A stretch of 9,848 nt of DNA from Cyclobacteriaceae bacterium (GCA_029861825.1 JAOTYN010000127.1:1-9848); one strand, 5' to 3'; counted from the stretch's first letter, positions 1 to 7,720 are shown. Translations and numbers: made by a program. The notes: a model not told the origin generated them from the sequence alone.

Positions 1-1
1 T

Positions 2-421
2 CAACATGAAGATTATCATAAGCCCGGCGATGACTTTGAAAAACTGAACTACCAAGGCATGTTGTCGGTGGCAGATCTCATTGAAAGATTGATCAATCAG
101 CTAGATGCTTCAGAGAAACTGGCCTTTACTAAAACCAAAGACGAATCACAGGATACTCCCCGATTTAAAGTTACCCTGGGTGTGGTCCCGGATTATTTGT
201 TTGACGGGGAAGGTATGCGCATCGATGGGGTTACTGATGGCAAACCAGCTTCCCAGGCGGGTTTGCTCAAGGGAGATGTAGTCGTGCAACTGGGCGAGCT
301 GCCCGTTAACGACATGATGAGCTATATGAAGGCCCTGTCCAAATTTGAATCCGGTGATACTACCACGGTCGTGGTAGATAGGGATGGTGAACAAATCAAG
401 GCCCCTGTTGAGTTTCAATAG
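2..421 (+). CDS. M28-family zinc metallopeptidase with C-terminal PDZ domain (5' end missing)
   Basis: Only the last 139 codons are present; the frame is open to the left edge, so the first in-frame ATG at 59 is internal. Visible codons 2-11 read HEDYHKPGDD, the block that carries the last zinc-ligand histidine (visible codon 6) of M28 aminopeptidase-like enzymes, followed by the usual 'EKLNYQGM' stretch and an amphipathic helix. From about visible codon 54 to the stop there is a PDZ domain: a VTLGVVPDY carboxylate-binding-loop region, then PASQAGLLKGDVVVQLGELP, the typical 'A..AGL..GD.I..' core. In this family the enzyme removes N-terminal residues from peptides, usually in the periplasm or outside the cell; the PDZ domain probably binds peptide C-termini or partner proteins. 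The other metal ligands and any signal peptide lie outside the window. No type IX secretion C-terminal domain follows the PDZ. It is separated from the next gene by 188 bases, so probably transcribed separately. Confidence 0.85.
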   Translation, partial: QHEDYHKPGDDFEKLNYQGMLSVADLIERLINQLDASEKLAFTKTKDESQDTPRFKVTLGVVPDYLFDGEGMRIDGVTDGKPASQAGLLKGDVVVQLGELPVNDMMSYMKALSKFESGDTTTVVVDRDGEQIKAPVEFQ

Positions 422-449
422 CCAGATCAACTTCAATGGCTTGATTTTT
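420..449 (+). terminator. Weak candidate terminator after the peptidase gene
   Basis: AGCCA (420-424) can pair with TGGCT (437-441) around a 12-base loop, and five T residues follow at 445-449. The stem is only 5 bp and overlaps the stop codon, so this is a marginal candidate. Confidence 0.2.
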
Positions 450-609
450 GCGATAAGTTTAATTGGTAAAAGTGTGGTCGTTATGCAAAGGTCATTTTCT
501 AAATAATGTCCTGATTTTGATGAATTTCCGATAGGGCTTCCCTACCTGATTTATCTCATTTCTGCACTTCAAACCCCAGTAAAATCATTAGCTTTATGGC
601 TGATTCAAA
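422..609. other. Intergenic region between peptidase and exporter genes
   Basis: No coding potential is seen on either strand. It holds two weak hairpins, listed separately. The best Bacteroidota-like -7 element (consensus TAnnTTTG) is TAGCTTTA at 589-596, but it lies only 13 bases before the exporter start and has no TTG at the expected -33 spacing; TGATTTTG at 512-519 is another one-mismatch match, also without a -33 TTG. The promoter for the downstream operon should be in this region, but I cannot place it confidently. Confidence 0.5.
532..544 (+). terminator. Short perfect hairpin in the intergenic region
   Basis: TAGGG (532-536), CTT loop, CCCTA (540-544) form a perfect 5-bp stem with a tight 3-base loop. 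The following sequence is pyrimidine-rich but has no uninterrupted T run. It could end the peptidase transcript or lie in the leader of the exporter mRNA. Confidence 0.25.
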
Positions 610-3048
610 ATGTGGACCAAGCTCGCGCATATTGTCATTAAGTTCCGTTTATTCCTGATCATCGGGGTGGGGTTGATCACCGTATTCATGGCCCATCAAA
701 TGCAAAAAACGGAGTTGTCGTACGACTTTGCCAAGGTAGTGCCGGAAAAAGATCCGGATATGCAGTATTTCGAGTACTTCAAACAGACATTTGGTGAAGA
801 TGGCAATCTGGTAGTGATCGGTGTAGCCGATAGCGCCGTGTATCAATCCATTAATTTCAAAAGGTTTAAGTTTCTCAGCGACTATGTGGAGAACATACCC
901 GGGGTTACCGGCCTTATCAGCGTACCAAACATTCACCGACTGCAAAAGAATACTGAAAGCAAGAGCTTCAAGGCCGAGCCTGTATTTCCTGTAATACCCG
1001 ACTCGCAACGGGAGTTGGACAGCTTAATGCAAATTATCCAAGAGCAGCGCCTTTACAGCGACCAGTTGATCAACCCTGAAAACGGCGCTATGCTAATGCT
1101 GGTCACCCTCGATGACCAAGTGATCCAAACGGAAAGGAGACAAACCGTTGTAGGGGACATTATGCATGCGGCGGATCTATATACCGACAAGACCGGTATA
1201 CAATTGCATGTGGGCGGGCTACCATATTTGCGCAGTTTTTTAGCCGCCAAAGTCAAAGAAGAATTGGATCTTTTTTTATGGTTGTCGGCACTGGTCACTG
1301 CTCTTATCCTTTTTATCTTTTTCAGATCCTGGAATGCCGTAGTCTTCCCCATGATTGTGATTGGGGTAATGGTAATCTGGACCATGGGCACCCTGGCTTT
1401 ATTTGACTACAAGATCACCCTGCTTACCGGGTTGCTGCCTCCGATTATTGTGGTGATCGGTATCCCCAATTGTATTTACCTGCTGAACAAGTACCATCAG
1501 GAATATGAGCAACACGGCATTAAGATGTTGGCATTGAGCCGGGTGGTACGCCGCATAGGGATTGTGACCCTGATCACTAATTTCACTACCGCTGTGGGGT
1601 TTGGGGTTCTGGCCTTTACCGATATCACCATACTTAAGGAGTTTGGCACGGTGGCGGGAATTAACATACTAGCCACTTTTTTGGTTAGCATCATCTTGAT
1701 ACCAGCGGTGTTCAGTTATTTGCCGGCGCCTAGTCCCCGCCAGCTTCGCCATCTTAATTTAAAGGTTCTCGATCGGGTGCTTACCACATTCGATCTGCTG
1801 GTCCACCGCAAAAAGTACTCCATTGTGGTGGTTAGTGTGGTGGTAATCGGGATCTCAGTAGTGGGCTTACTAAGGCTGGATTCAGTGTCGTTTATGGCCG
1901 ACGATATTCCTAAGGGAAGCCGGGTATGGCAGGATCTCAATTTCTTTGAAGAGAATTTCAAAGGGATCATGCCTCTGGAATTGGTATTGGATACCGGCAA
2001 AAAAAGAGGGGTGAGCCAGCTGTCCTTTTTGAGGAAGGTTGATCAGTTCGAGACTTTTGTAGCCGAAAGCCCTCATGTTTCTTCTACACTTTCCATCACT
2101 AATTTCTTAAAGGCTTCCCGGCAGGCTTTTTACAACAATAAGCCCTCTTTTTATGATCTACCCAATAACCAAGACAAAAATTTTCTGCAACGTTATCTGC
2201 GCAATCAGCAGGAGAGCGAAGATTTGTTGTCTGCTTTGGTGGACTCTAGCGGCCAAAAGATGCGCCTATCCATGAAGGTAGCTGATATCGGGTCGAATCG
2301 CATGGATTCGCTGGTGCATCAAAGCTTGGAGCCGAAGATACAGGAGTTGTTTGGGGATACCGAGGTTGAGGCTCGCTTCACCGGAACCACTCTGCTCTTT
2401 ATCAAGGGGAATCAGTTTTTAGTGAAAAATTTAAGGTATAGTTTGCTGCTGGCCTTCTTGATCATTGCCGTTATCATGGCTTTATTATTTGCCAATGTCC
2501 GCATGATCCTGATCTCTATCATCCCCAATATGATCCCTTTGGTACTTACAGCAGGTATCATGGGATTCCTGAATATACCGTTAAAGCCCAGCACTGCCCT
2601 GATATTTAGCATAGCCTTTGGCATATCCGTGGACGATAGTATTCATTTCCTGGCCAAATATCGGCAGGAGCTTTTCTCCAACAGTTTTTTTGTGCCTATT
2701 GCCATAAGTAAAAGCATACGTGAAACAGGACCCAGTATGATGTATACCTCCATCGTATTATTTGCGGGATTTGTTATCTTTGCCGGTTCAGAGTTTGGAG
2801 GAACGGTGGCCTTGGGAATTTTGGCCAGCACGACTTTGATAGTAGCTATGTTCACCAATCTCATAGTGCTGCCGGCACTACTGTTGATATTCGATAGCGG
2901 TAAGCGACGAAGAAACAGACATACCCTGATTGAGCAGTACGATGAATTTTATAATGAAGAAAATGATCAGGAGATTGACATGGACTTGATCAGGTTAGAT
3001 AAGGGAAATCACGGCATATACCAAGAAGAGCAAAAATTGGGCTCTTAA
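610..3048 (+). CDS. RND-superfamily (MMPL/HAE3-type) exporter, 812 aa
   Basis: Inner-membrane transporter with the two-fold RND plan. TM1 is at residues about 13-29, followed by a periplasmic domain that starts with the conserved 'ELSYDFAKVVPEKDP...FGEDGN' region. TM2-TM6 occupy about 221-372, TM7 about 403-421, then a second periplasmic domain and TM8-TM12 at about 611-762. A charged, Glu/Asp-rich cytoplasmic tail follows from about 764. The TM10 region has an intact acidic pair (FGISVDDSIHFLAKYRQE, D675-D676), the expected proton relay. The matching first-half segment reads IGIPNCIYLLNKYHQE, with Pro286-Asn287 in place of the acids. Members of this group move hydrophobic or lipid-like substrates using proton flow; the substrate here is unknown. 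Start at ATG 610: 'MWTKLAHIVIKFRLFLI' matches the normal N-terminus, and the ATG at 596 is out of frame. No Shine-Dalgarno is seen. The stop lies 14 bases before ileS, so co-transcription is likely. Confidence 0.9.
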   Translation: MWTKLAHIVIKFRLFLIIGVGLITVFMAHQMQKTELSYDFAKVVPEKDPDMQYFEYFKQTFGEDGNLVVIGVADSAVYQSINFKRFKFLSDYVENIPGVTGLISVPNIHRLQKNTESKSFKAEPVFPVIPDSQRELDSLMQIIQEQRLYSDQLINPENGAMLMLVTLDDQVIQTERRQTVVGDIMHAADLYTDKTGIQLHVGGLPYLRSFLAAKVKEELDLFLWLSALVTALILFIFFRSWNAVVFPMIVIGVMVIWTMGTLALFDYKITLLTGLLPPIIVVIGIPNCIYLLNKYHQEYEQHGIKMLALSRVVRRIGIVTLITNFTTAVGFGVLAFTDITILKEFGTVAGINILATFLVSIILIPAVFSYLPAPSPRQLRHLNLKVLDRVLTTFDLLVHRKKYSIVVVSVVVIGISVVGLLRLDSVSFMADDIPKGSRVWQDLNFFEENFKGIMPLELVLDTGKKRGVSQLSFLRKVDQFETFVAESPHVSSTLSITNFLKASRQAFYNNKPSFYDLPNNQDKNFLQRYLRNQQESEDLLSALVDSSGQKMRLSMKVADIGSNRMDSLVHQSLEPKIQELFGDTEVEARFTGTTLLFIKGNQFLVKNLRYSLLLAFLIIAVIMALLFANVRMILISIIPNMIPLVLTAGIMGFLNIPLKPSTALIFSIAFGISVDDSIHFLAKYRQELFSNSFFVPIAISKSIRETGPSMMYTSIVLFAGFVIFAGSEFGGTVALGILASTTLIVAMFTNLIVLPALLLIFDSGKRRRNRHTLIEQYDEFYNEENDQEIDMDLIRLDKGNHGIYQEEQKLGS

Positions 3049-3062
3049 TAAACAGCCATAGT

Positions 3063-6000
3063 TTGAAATATCGGGAATACAAAAAGATCGACTACGCCCA
3101 AATAGGTAAAGACATCCTGGCTTTTTGGAAAGACCAGAAGGTTTTTGGAAAATCTGTGCAGTCTCGGCAGGGAAAGCGACCGTTCATTTTCTACGAAGGT
3201 CCTCCCAGTGCTAATGGGACTCCTGGTATTCACCACATAATGGCGCGCACCATCAAAGACATTTTCTGTCGTTACAAAACCTTAAAGGGATTTCAGGTGG
3301 AGCGCAAAGGCGGGTGGGATACTCACGGTTTACCGGTAGAACTTCAAGTAGAGAAGCAATTGGGTATCACCAAGGACGACATCGGTAATAAGATCAGTGT
3401 GGCCGAGTACAATGAAAAGTGCCGGGAAGCAGTGATGAAATATAAAGATGAGTGGGATCTGCTTACAGAACGTATGGGGTACTGGGTGGATCTTGATAAT
3501 CCTTATATCACCTTCGAACGTCCTTATATGGAATCCGTTTGGCACCTGCTGAAGATGTTTTATGATCAGGGATTACTTTACAAGGGTTATACCATTCAGC
3601 CATATTCACCGGCTGCTGGGACCGGCCTCAGTTCTCATGAATTGAATCAGCCCGGTTGTTACCGCATGGTGAAGGACACTTCTATCGTGGCCCAGTTTGA
3701 GGTGGAGCGAAACCAAAAATCTGAGTTTCTGTTCGACCACAATCCAGATGTCCCCGTCTATATACTGGCATGGACAACCACTCCCTGGACCTTGCCTGCG
3801 AATAGCGCCTTGGCCATTGGCAGCCGCATTTCCTATATCCTGGTCAACACCTTCAACCCCTATACCTTCAAGCCCACGCAATTGGTCTTGGCCAAAGACC
3901 TGCTCAATCTCTATTTCAAAGAGTCAGAGGCCAGCATGGGGAGCTATCAGCCCGGAGATAAACACATACCTTTTGAAGTGGTTAAAGAATTTAAGGGGTC
4001 GAACCTCGAAGGTGTGGACTATCTTCAGTTAATGCCTTATATACCGCTACCAAAGCCGGCTTTCACAGTGGTGGCCGGTGATTTTGTAACTACGGAAGAA
4101 GGCACGGGCATTGTGCATATTTCCAAAACTTTTGGAACCGATGACTACCGCACCTGTACTCAGTACGGTATACCTGGCGTCACCGTCAAGGATGCCGACG
4201 GTAACGATGTACCCATAGTAGACAAAAAAGGTCGCTTCGTGGAAGAGATTACCGACTTCGCAGGCATGTTTGTAAAGAACTATGAGGATCAGGATGAAAA
4301 TGATCCCGGTTATCGCTCTACAGACGTGTTGATCTCTATAAAATTAAAGGAGGACAATAAGGCGTTTAAAGTAGAGAAGTATGAACACTCATATCCCCAT
4401 TGTTGGCGTACTGACAAACCCGTACTCTACTATCCCCTGGATAGTTGGTTCATCAGGACAACTTCGTTTAAGGAGCGCTTAGTAGAACTGAACAACACCA
4501 TTAATTGGAAGCCGGCCTCCACCGGTACAGGTCGTTTCGGTAATTGGTTGGAGAATTTGGTGGATTGGAACTTGAGCCGTTCCCGTTTTTGGGGGACACC
4601 ATTGCCGATTTGGCGCACGGAAAACAGCCAGGAAGAGCGCTGTATAGGTTCTATGCAAGAACTCAAAGAAGCGGTGAAAGAGTCTGTGGCTAAGGGATTC
4701 ATGGATCAAGAGCTCCAGGACGATTTCGATTTGCATCGACCCTATGTGGACGAAGTAATACTGGTCAGTGAGCAGGGCGAGAAAATGTTCCGGGAGAAAG
4801 ATCTGATAGATGTATGGTTCGATTCAGGGGCCATGCCTTATGCACAATGGCACTACCCCTTCGAAAACCAGGAAGTTTTTAAGAATAACTATCCAGCCGA
4901 TTACATCAGCGAGGGCGTAGACCAAACCCGTGGATGGTTCTTTACCTTGCATGCTATAGCCGGGATGCTTTTTGACTCGGTAGCCTTTAAAAACGTAGTT
5001 GCTACCGGACTGGTTTTGGACAAGAATGGCAATAAAATGTCCAAAAGACTGGGAAATGCCGTTGACCCCTTCAAAACGCTGGATCAATACGGCCCGGACG
5101 CCACACGCTGGTATATGATCACCAATGCTAATCCCTGGGACAACTTAAAATTTGACATAGCCGGTATAGAGGAGGTTCAAAGGAGGTTCTTCGGAACCCT
5201 GCATAATACTTACGCCTTCTTTGCGCTTTATGCAAATATTGACCAATTCTCTTTTGGGGAGGGCGAGGTTCTGGAGTCCGCCAATGAGAGCGACCGCTGG
5301 ATTATCTCCAAACTTCACAGCCTCATCAAAAAGGTAGACGTGGCCTATGCGGAGTACGAACCTACTAAGGCTACCCGGGCCATTCAAGAATTTGTGGTGA
5401 ACGACCTATCCAATTGGTATGTGCGATTGAACCGCAAACGCTTTTGGAACCCCGCTACTCTCGATCGAACCGACTCCCAGGGAACGGACAAGAAATGTGC
5501 CTATCAAACACTGTACAATTGCCTGGAAGCGGTGGCTAAGATGGCCTCACCGGTGGCGCCGTTCTATGCCGATCACCTTTACCGGGATCTCAACGAGGTC
5601 AGCGCCAAGGAGAATCACATTTCGGTGCATCTTAGCGAATTCCCCCAGGCTGACGAATCCAAGATCGATCTGGAGTTGGAAGCAAAAATGCAATTAGCCC
5701 AGGATATCAGTTCATTGGTGCATAGTTTACGCAAGAAGCAGAGGATCAAGGTGCGACAACCATTGTCCAGGATTTTGATCCCTATATTAAATTCTAAAGT
5801 CAAACACCAAATCGAAGCAGTTGAAGACTTGATCAAGGGGGAAGTAAACGTGAAAGAGATTGAGTATGTGGATGATACCGCTGGAATTGTGGTTAAAAAG
5901 GTTAAACCAAACTTTCGCCGTTTGGGGCAACAATACGGACCGCTGGTCAAAGACCTAAGTGCCAAGATAAACGCCTTTCATCACGATGAAATACAAGTTC

Positions 6001-6413
6001 TGGAGCAGGGTAGTCAACTTGAAGTGCATGTACAGGATCAAACGGTTTATCTCACGGCAGAAGATGTAGAGATTATTTCCGAAGACATTCCGGGTTGGCT
6101 AGTGGCTAATGAGGGCAATCTAACAGTAGCCCTGGACGTGAATATCACAGAAGATCTAAGGAAAGAGGGTATTGCCCGAGATGTGATCAATCGGGTGCAG
6201 AACTTGCGCAAAGAGTTGGGGCTGGAAGTAATGGATAAAATTGCTATCCACTTCGAACGGAACGATCAGCTGGTCAATGAAGCATTACAAGCCAACACAG
6301 AGTATATATGCCAAGAAACTCAAGCTTTGTCCTTATCTATAGAAGATAAGATTCAGGATGGCAAGGTATTGGAAATGGACGATATTAAATTGAAAGTGAA
6401 GATAGAAGTATAG
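3063..6413 (+). CDS. ileS: Isoleucyl-tRNA synthetase, long type 2 form, with swapped HIGH motif (GIHH)
   Basis: Cytoplasmic class I synthetase that activates isoleucine with ATP and loads it on tRNA-Ile. At 1116 residues it is longer than E. coli IleRS (938), as expected for the eukaryote-like type 2 forms of Bacteroidota. In order: ATP-site signature EGPPSANGTPGIHH (GIHH at 55-58, where most enzymes have HIGH); KGGWDTHGLPVE; CP1 editing domain starting with AWTTTPWTLPAN (236-247) and containing GTGIVHISKTFGTDDY (347-362), with Asp360-Asp361 at the editing site; FWGTPLPIW (509-517); DVWFDSG (583-589); KMSKR (658-662); anticodon-binding domain with SNWYVRLNRKRFW (783-795); long C-terminal extension with no cysteine-rich zinc site. 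The start is TTG at 3063: the in-frame stop at 3000-3002 leaves no ATG or GTG upstream, and the N-terminus 'KYREYKKID...ILAFWKDQKVF' matches the family. lspA follows after 3 bases. Confidence 0.97.
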   Translation: MKYREYKKIDYAQIGKDILAFWKDQKVFGKSVQSRQGKRPFIFYEGPPSANGTPGIHHIMARTIKDIFCRYKTLKGFQVERKGGWDTHGLPVELQVEKQLGITKDDIGNKISVAEYNEKCREAVMKYKDEWDLLTERMGYWVDLDNPYITFERPYMESVWHLLKMFYDQGLLYKGYTIQPYSPAAGTGLSSHELNQPGCYRMVKDTSIVAQFEVERNQKSEFLFDHNPDVPVYILAWTTTPWTLPANSALAIGSRISYILVNTFNPYTFKPTQLVLAKDLLNLYFKESEASMGSYQPGDKHIPFEVVKEFKGSNLEGVDYLQLMPYIPLPKPAFTVVAGDFVTTEEGTGIVHISKTFGTDDYRTCTQYGIPGVTVKDADGNDVPIVDKKGRFVEEITDFAGMFVKNYEDQDENDPGYRSTDVLISIKLKEDNKAFKVEKYEHSYPHCWRTDKPVLYYPLDSWFIRTTSFKERLVELNNTINWKPASTGTGRFGNWLENLVDWNLSRSRFWGTPLPIWRTENSQEERCIGSMQELKEAVKESVAKGFMDQELQDDFDLHRPYVDEVILVSEQGEKMFREKDLIDVWFDSGAMPYAQWHYPFENQEVFKNNYPADYISEGVDQTRGWFFTLHAIAGMLFDSVAFKNVVATGLVLDKNGNKMSKRLGNAVDPFKTLDQYGPDATRWYMITNANPWDNLKFDIAGIEEVQRRFFGTLHNTYAFFALYANIDQFSFGEGEVLESANESDRWIISKLHSLIKKVDVAYAEYEPTKATRAIQEFVVNDLSNWYVRLNRKRFWNPATLDRTDSQGTDKKCAYQTLYNCLEAVAKMASPVAPFYADHLYRDLNEVSAKENHISVHLSEFPQADESKIDLELEAKMQLAQDISSLVHSLRKKQRIKVRQPLSRILIPILNSKVKHQIEAVEDLIKGEVNVKEIEYVDDTAGIVVKKVKPNFRRLGQQYGPLVKDLSAKINAFHHDEIQVLEQGSQLEVHVQDQTVYLTAEDVEIISEDIPGWLVANEGNLTVALDVNITEDLRKEGIARDVINRVQNLRKELGLEVMDKIAIHFERNDQLVNEALQANTEYICQETQALSLSIEDKIQDGKVLEMDDIKLKVKIEV

Positions 6414-6416
6414 GGA

Positions 6417-7025
6417 ATGCGTCACATTAGGTTCTACATTTTGAGTCTGGGCATTGCTTTGATAGACCAGATCACTAAGCTCATGGTGCATCTCAACATG
6501 AAGTTGGGAGAGGAGGTCCTGGTAATGGGAGAGTGGTTTCGACTTCACTATGTATTAAATCCGGGAATTGCCTTCGGTTTAGAGTTTGATTTCCCCTATG
6601 GAAAGCTGATGTTGACCCTGTTCCGGATACTGGCCGTGGTGGGAATAGGCTACTACCTATATTTTCTGGCGGTGCGTAAAACCCACCGATATGTGCTTCT
6701 ATCGCTTTCATTGATCTTAGCCGGTGCCCTGGGGAACGTGATTGACAGTACTTTTTATGGAGTAATACTAGATAACGCCCCCAAAGATGCTATTACGCCA
6801 TGGTTTCATGGACAAGTTATCGACATGCTTTATTTCCCGGTTTTCTATGGAAAGTTTCCCGACTGGTTACCGCTTTTAGGGTCACAAAATTTCCAATTTT
6901 TCAGACCGGTATTTAATTTGGCAGATGCCTGCATTTTTATGGGGGTGACTTTTATATTAGTTTTGCAGCAAAGATATGCATTGATTAGCCCTGGTTATAA
7001 AAAGGAGGTAACGCTTAAAACCTAA
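6417..7025 (+). CDS. lspA: Lipoprotein signal peptidase (signal peptidase II), first copy
   Basis: Inner-membrane aspartyl protease that cleaves the signal peptide from diacylated prolipoproteins at the lipobox cysteine. It has 202 residues and about four membrane segments (roughly 5-22, 62-86, 92-112, 165-187). Conserved elements: DQITK (Asp17), NPGIAFG (Asn48), GNVIDS with catalytic Asp110, and FNLAD with catalytic Asp170. It is longer than the usual roughly 160 residues because of an insert at about 112-160 containing WFHGQVIDMLYFPVF, typical of Bacteroidota LspA. ATG at 6417 lies 3 bases after the ileS stop, so the two are probably translationally linked. A nearly gap-free paralog follows 5 bases downstream. 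In many Bacteroidota a dksA/traR-type gene sits between ileS and lspA; it is not here. LspA is the target of globomycin and myxovirescin. Confidence 0.96.
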   Translation: MRHIRFYILSLGIALIDQITKLMVHLNMKLGEEVLVMGEWFRLHYVLNPGIAFGLEFDFPYGKLMLTLFRILAVVGIGYYLYFLAVRKTHRYVLLSLSLILAGALGNVIDSTFYGVILDNAPKDAITPWFHGQVIDMLYFPVFYGKFPDWLPLLGSQNFQFFRPVFNLADACIFMGVTFILVLQQRYALISPGYKKEVTLKT

Positions 7026-7030
7026 ACTCT

Positions 7031-7666
7031 TTGAGATACGGCAAATACTTTTTTCTGACCTTATTGGTAGTGGTTACTGATCAAGTGGTAAAACTTGCGG
7101 TGCACTACAATATGGATTTGAACACGGAATTCAATGTGTTCGGAGACTGGTTCCGGATCCACTACATTCTAAATAATGGGATGGCCTTTGGGTTGAAGCT
7201 GGACTGGCAATACGGCAAACTCATGCTCACCACTTTCCGTCTGTTAGCTATGGTGGGAATAGGCTATTACCTTATATTCCTGGTGAAGAAAGGTGTGCCG
7301 CAAGGCTTGTTATGGTCTGTGGCGCTTATCTTAGGTGGGGCCATTGGAAATTTAGTCGATAGTATCTTCTATGGCGTTTTTTTGAACAACGCCCCTTTGG
7401 ATGCTATTACCCCCTGGTTCCACGGACAAGTTATAGATATGCTTTATTTCCCGGTTTTTCAAGGGTACCTCCCCGATTGGGTACCCCTTTGGGGCGGTGA
7501 ATATTTTGAGTTTTTCCGGCCCATTTTTAATCTGGCTGACTCTTCAATTTTTATTGGAGTGGTCATTATATTATTGCGACAGAAAAAGTTCTTTGTGGAA
7601 CCCGACGCCACCCCCGACCACACCGTTCAGAAGGCGCCCCCGGTGCAATCTGAAAGTGAAAAATAG
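7031..7666 (+). CDS. lspA: Lipoprotein signal peptidase (signal peptidase II), tandem second copy
   Basis: Complete paralog of the preceding gene, 211 residues. My gapless hand alignment gives about 110 identities in the first 180 positions; the match is strongest at residues 61-80 and 121-150, and weakest at the N-terminus and after residue 180. All catalytic elements are kept: DQVVK (Asp17), NNGMAFG (Asn48), GNLVDS (Asp110), WFHGQVIDMLYFPVF and FNLAD (Asp170), so it should be active. It differs in NNG for NPG at 48-50 and in a polar C-terminal tail (about 188-211, rich in Pro, Glu, Ser, Lys). The start is TTG at 7031: an in-frame stop at 7016-7018 leaves no other start, and the N-terminus aligns with the first copy. 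The moderate identity suggests an old duplication, or gain of a diverged copy, rather than a recent one. Why two are kept is unknown; different substrates or antibiotic tolerance are possible. Confidence 0.95.
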   Translation: MRYGKYFFLTLLVVVTDQVVKLAVHYNMDLNTEFNVFGDWFRIHYILNNGMAFGLKLDWQYGKLMLTTFRLLAMVGIGYYLIFLVKKGVPQGLLWSVALILGGAIGNLVDSIFYGVFLNNAPLDAITPWFHGQVIDMLYFPVFQGYLPDWVPLWGGEYFEFFRPIFNLADSSIFIGVVIILLRQKKFFVEPDATPDHTVQKAPPVQSESEK

Positions 7667-7686
7667 CCTCTAAAACAGGGCACTCC

Positions 7687-7720
7687 GGCACAAATGTCAT
7701 CATACCTTACATGTGCCAAT
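7687..7720 (+). terminator. Candidate terminator of the ileS-lspA operon
   Basis: GGCACA (7687-7692) pairs with TGTGCC (7712-7717), extended by TGT (7695-7697) with ACA (7709-7711) across a 2-base bulge, leaving an 11-base loop. It begins 21 bases after the lspA stop and is followed by AATTTCTGTTCC, pyrimidine-rich but not a clean T run. Position supports a terminator; the imperfect tail lowers confidence. Confidence 0.4.

Larger units (their letters stand above)
610..7666 (+). other. Predicted four-gene operon: exporter-ileS-lspA-lspA
   Basis: Four same-strand genes with gaps of 14, 3 and 5 bases and no room for promoters or terminators between them. A hairpin followed by a pyrimidine-rich tail lies just after the last stop codon, and a 188-base non-coding region precedes the first gene. 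The ileS-lspA pairing is conserved in many bacteria; membership of the exporter is inferred from spacing only. Confidence 0.7.

Noticed and set aside
146..436. Antisense open frame over the PDZ domain of the peptidase
   Set aside because: The + strand frame has clear M28 and PDZ features; the antisense product has no recognisable features.
1180..1200. TATACCG/CGGTATA inverted repeat (7-bp stem, 7-base loop)
   Set aside because: It is inside the exporter coding region, with no T tail or link to a gene boundary; most likely chance.
3697..4032. Alternative-frame open frame inside ileS (also 5497-5697)
   Set aside because: Overlaps the conserved IleRS frame, has no recognisable motif and reads as a frame-shifted shadow.
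7001..7009. Strong Shine-Dalgarno-like AAAGGAGGT near the end of the first lspA
   Set aside because: It lies more than 20 bases before the TTG start of the second copy, no start codon is at a useful distance, and Bacteroidota initiation generally does not depend on this signal; it encodes part of 'KKEV'.
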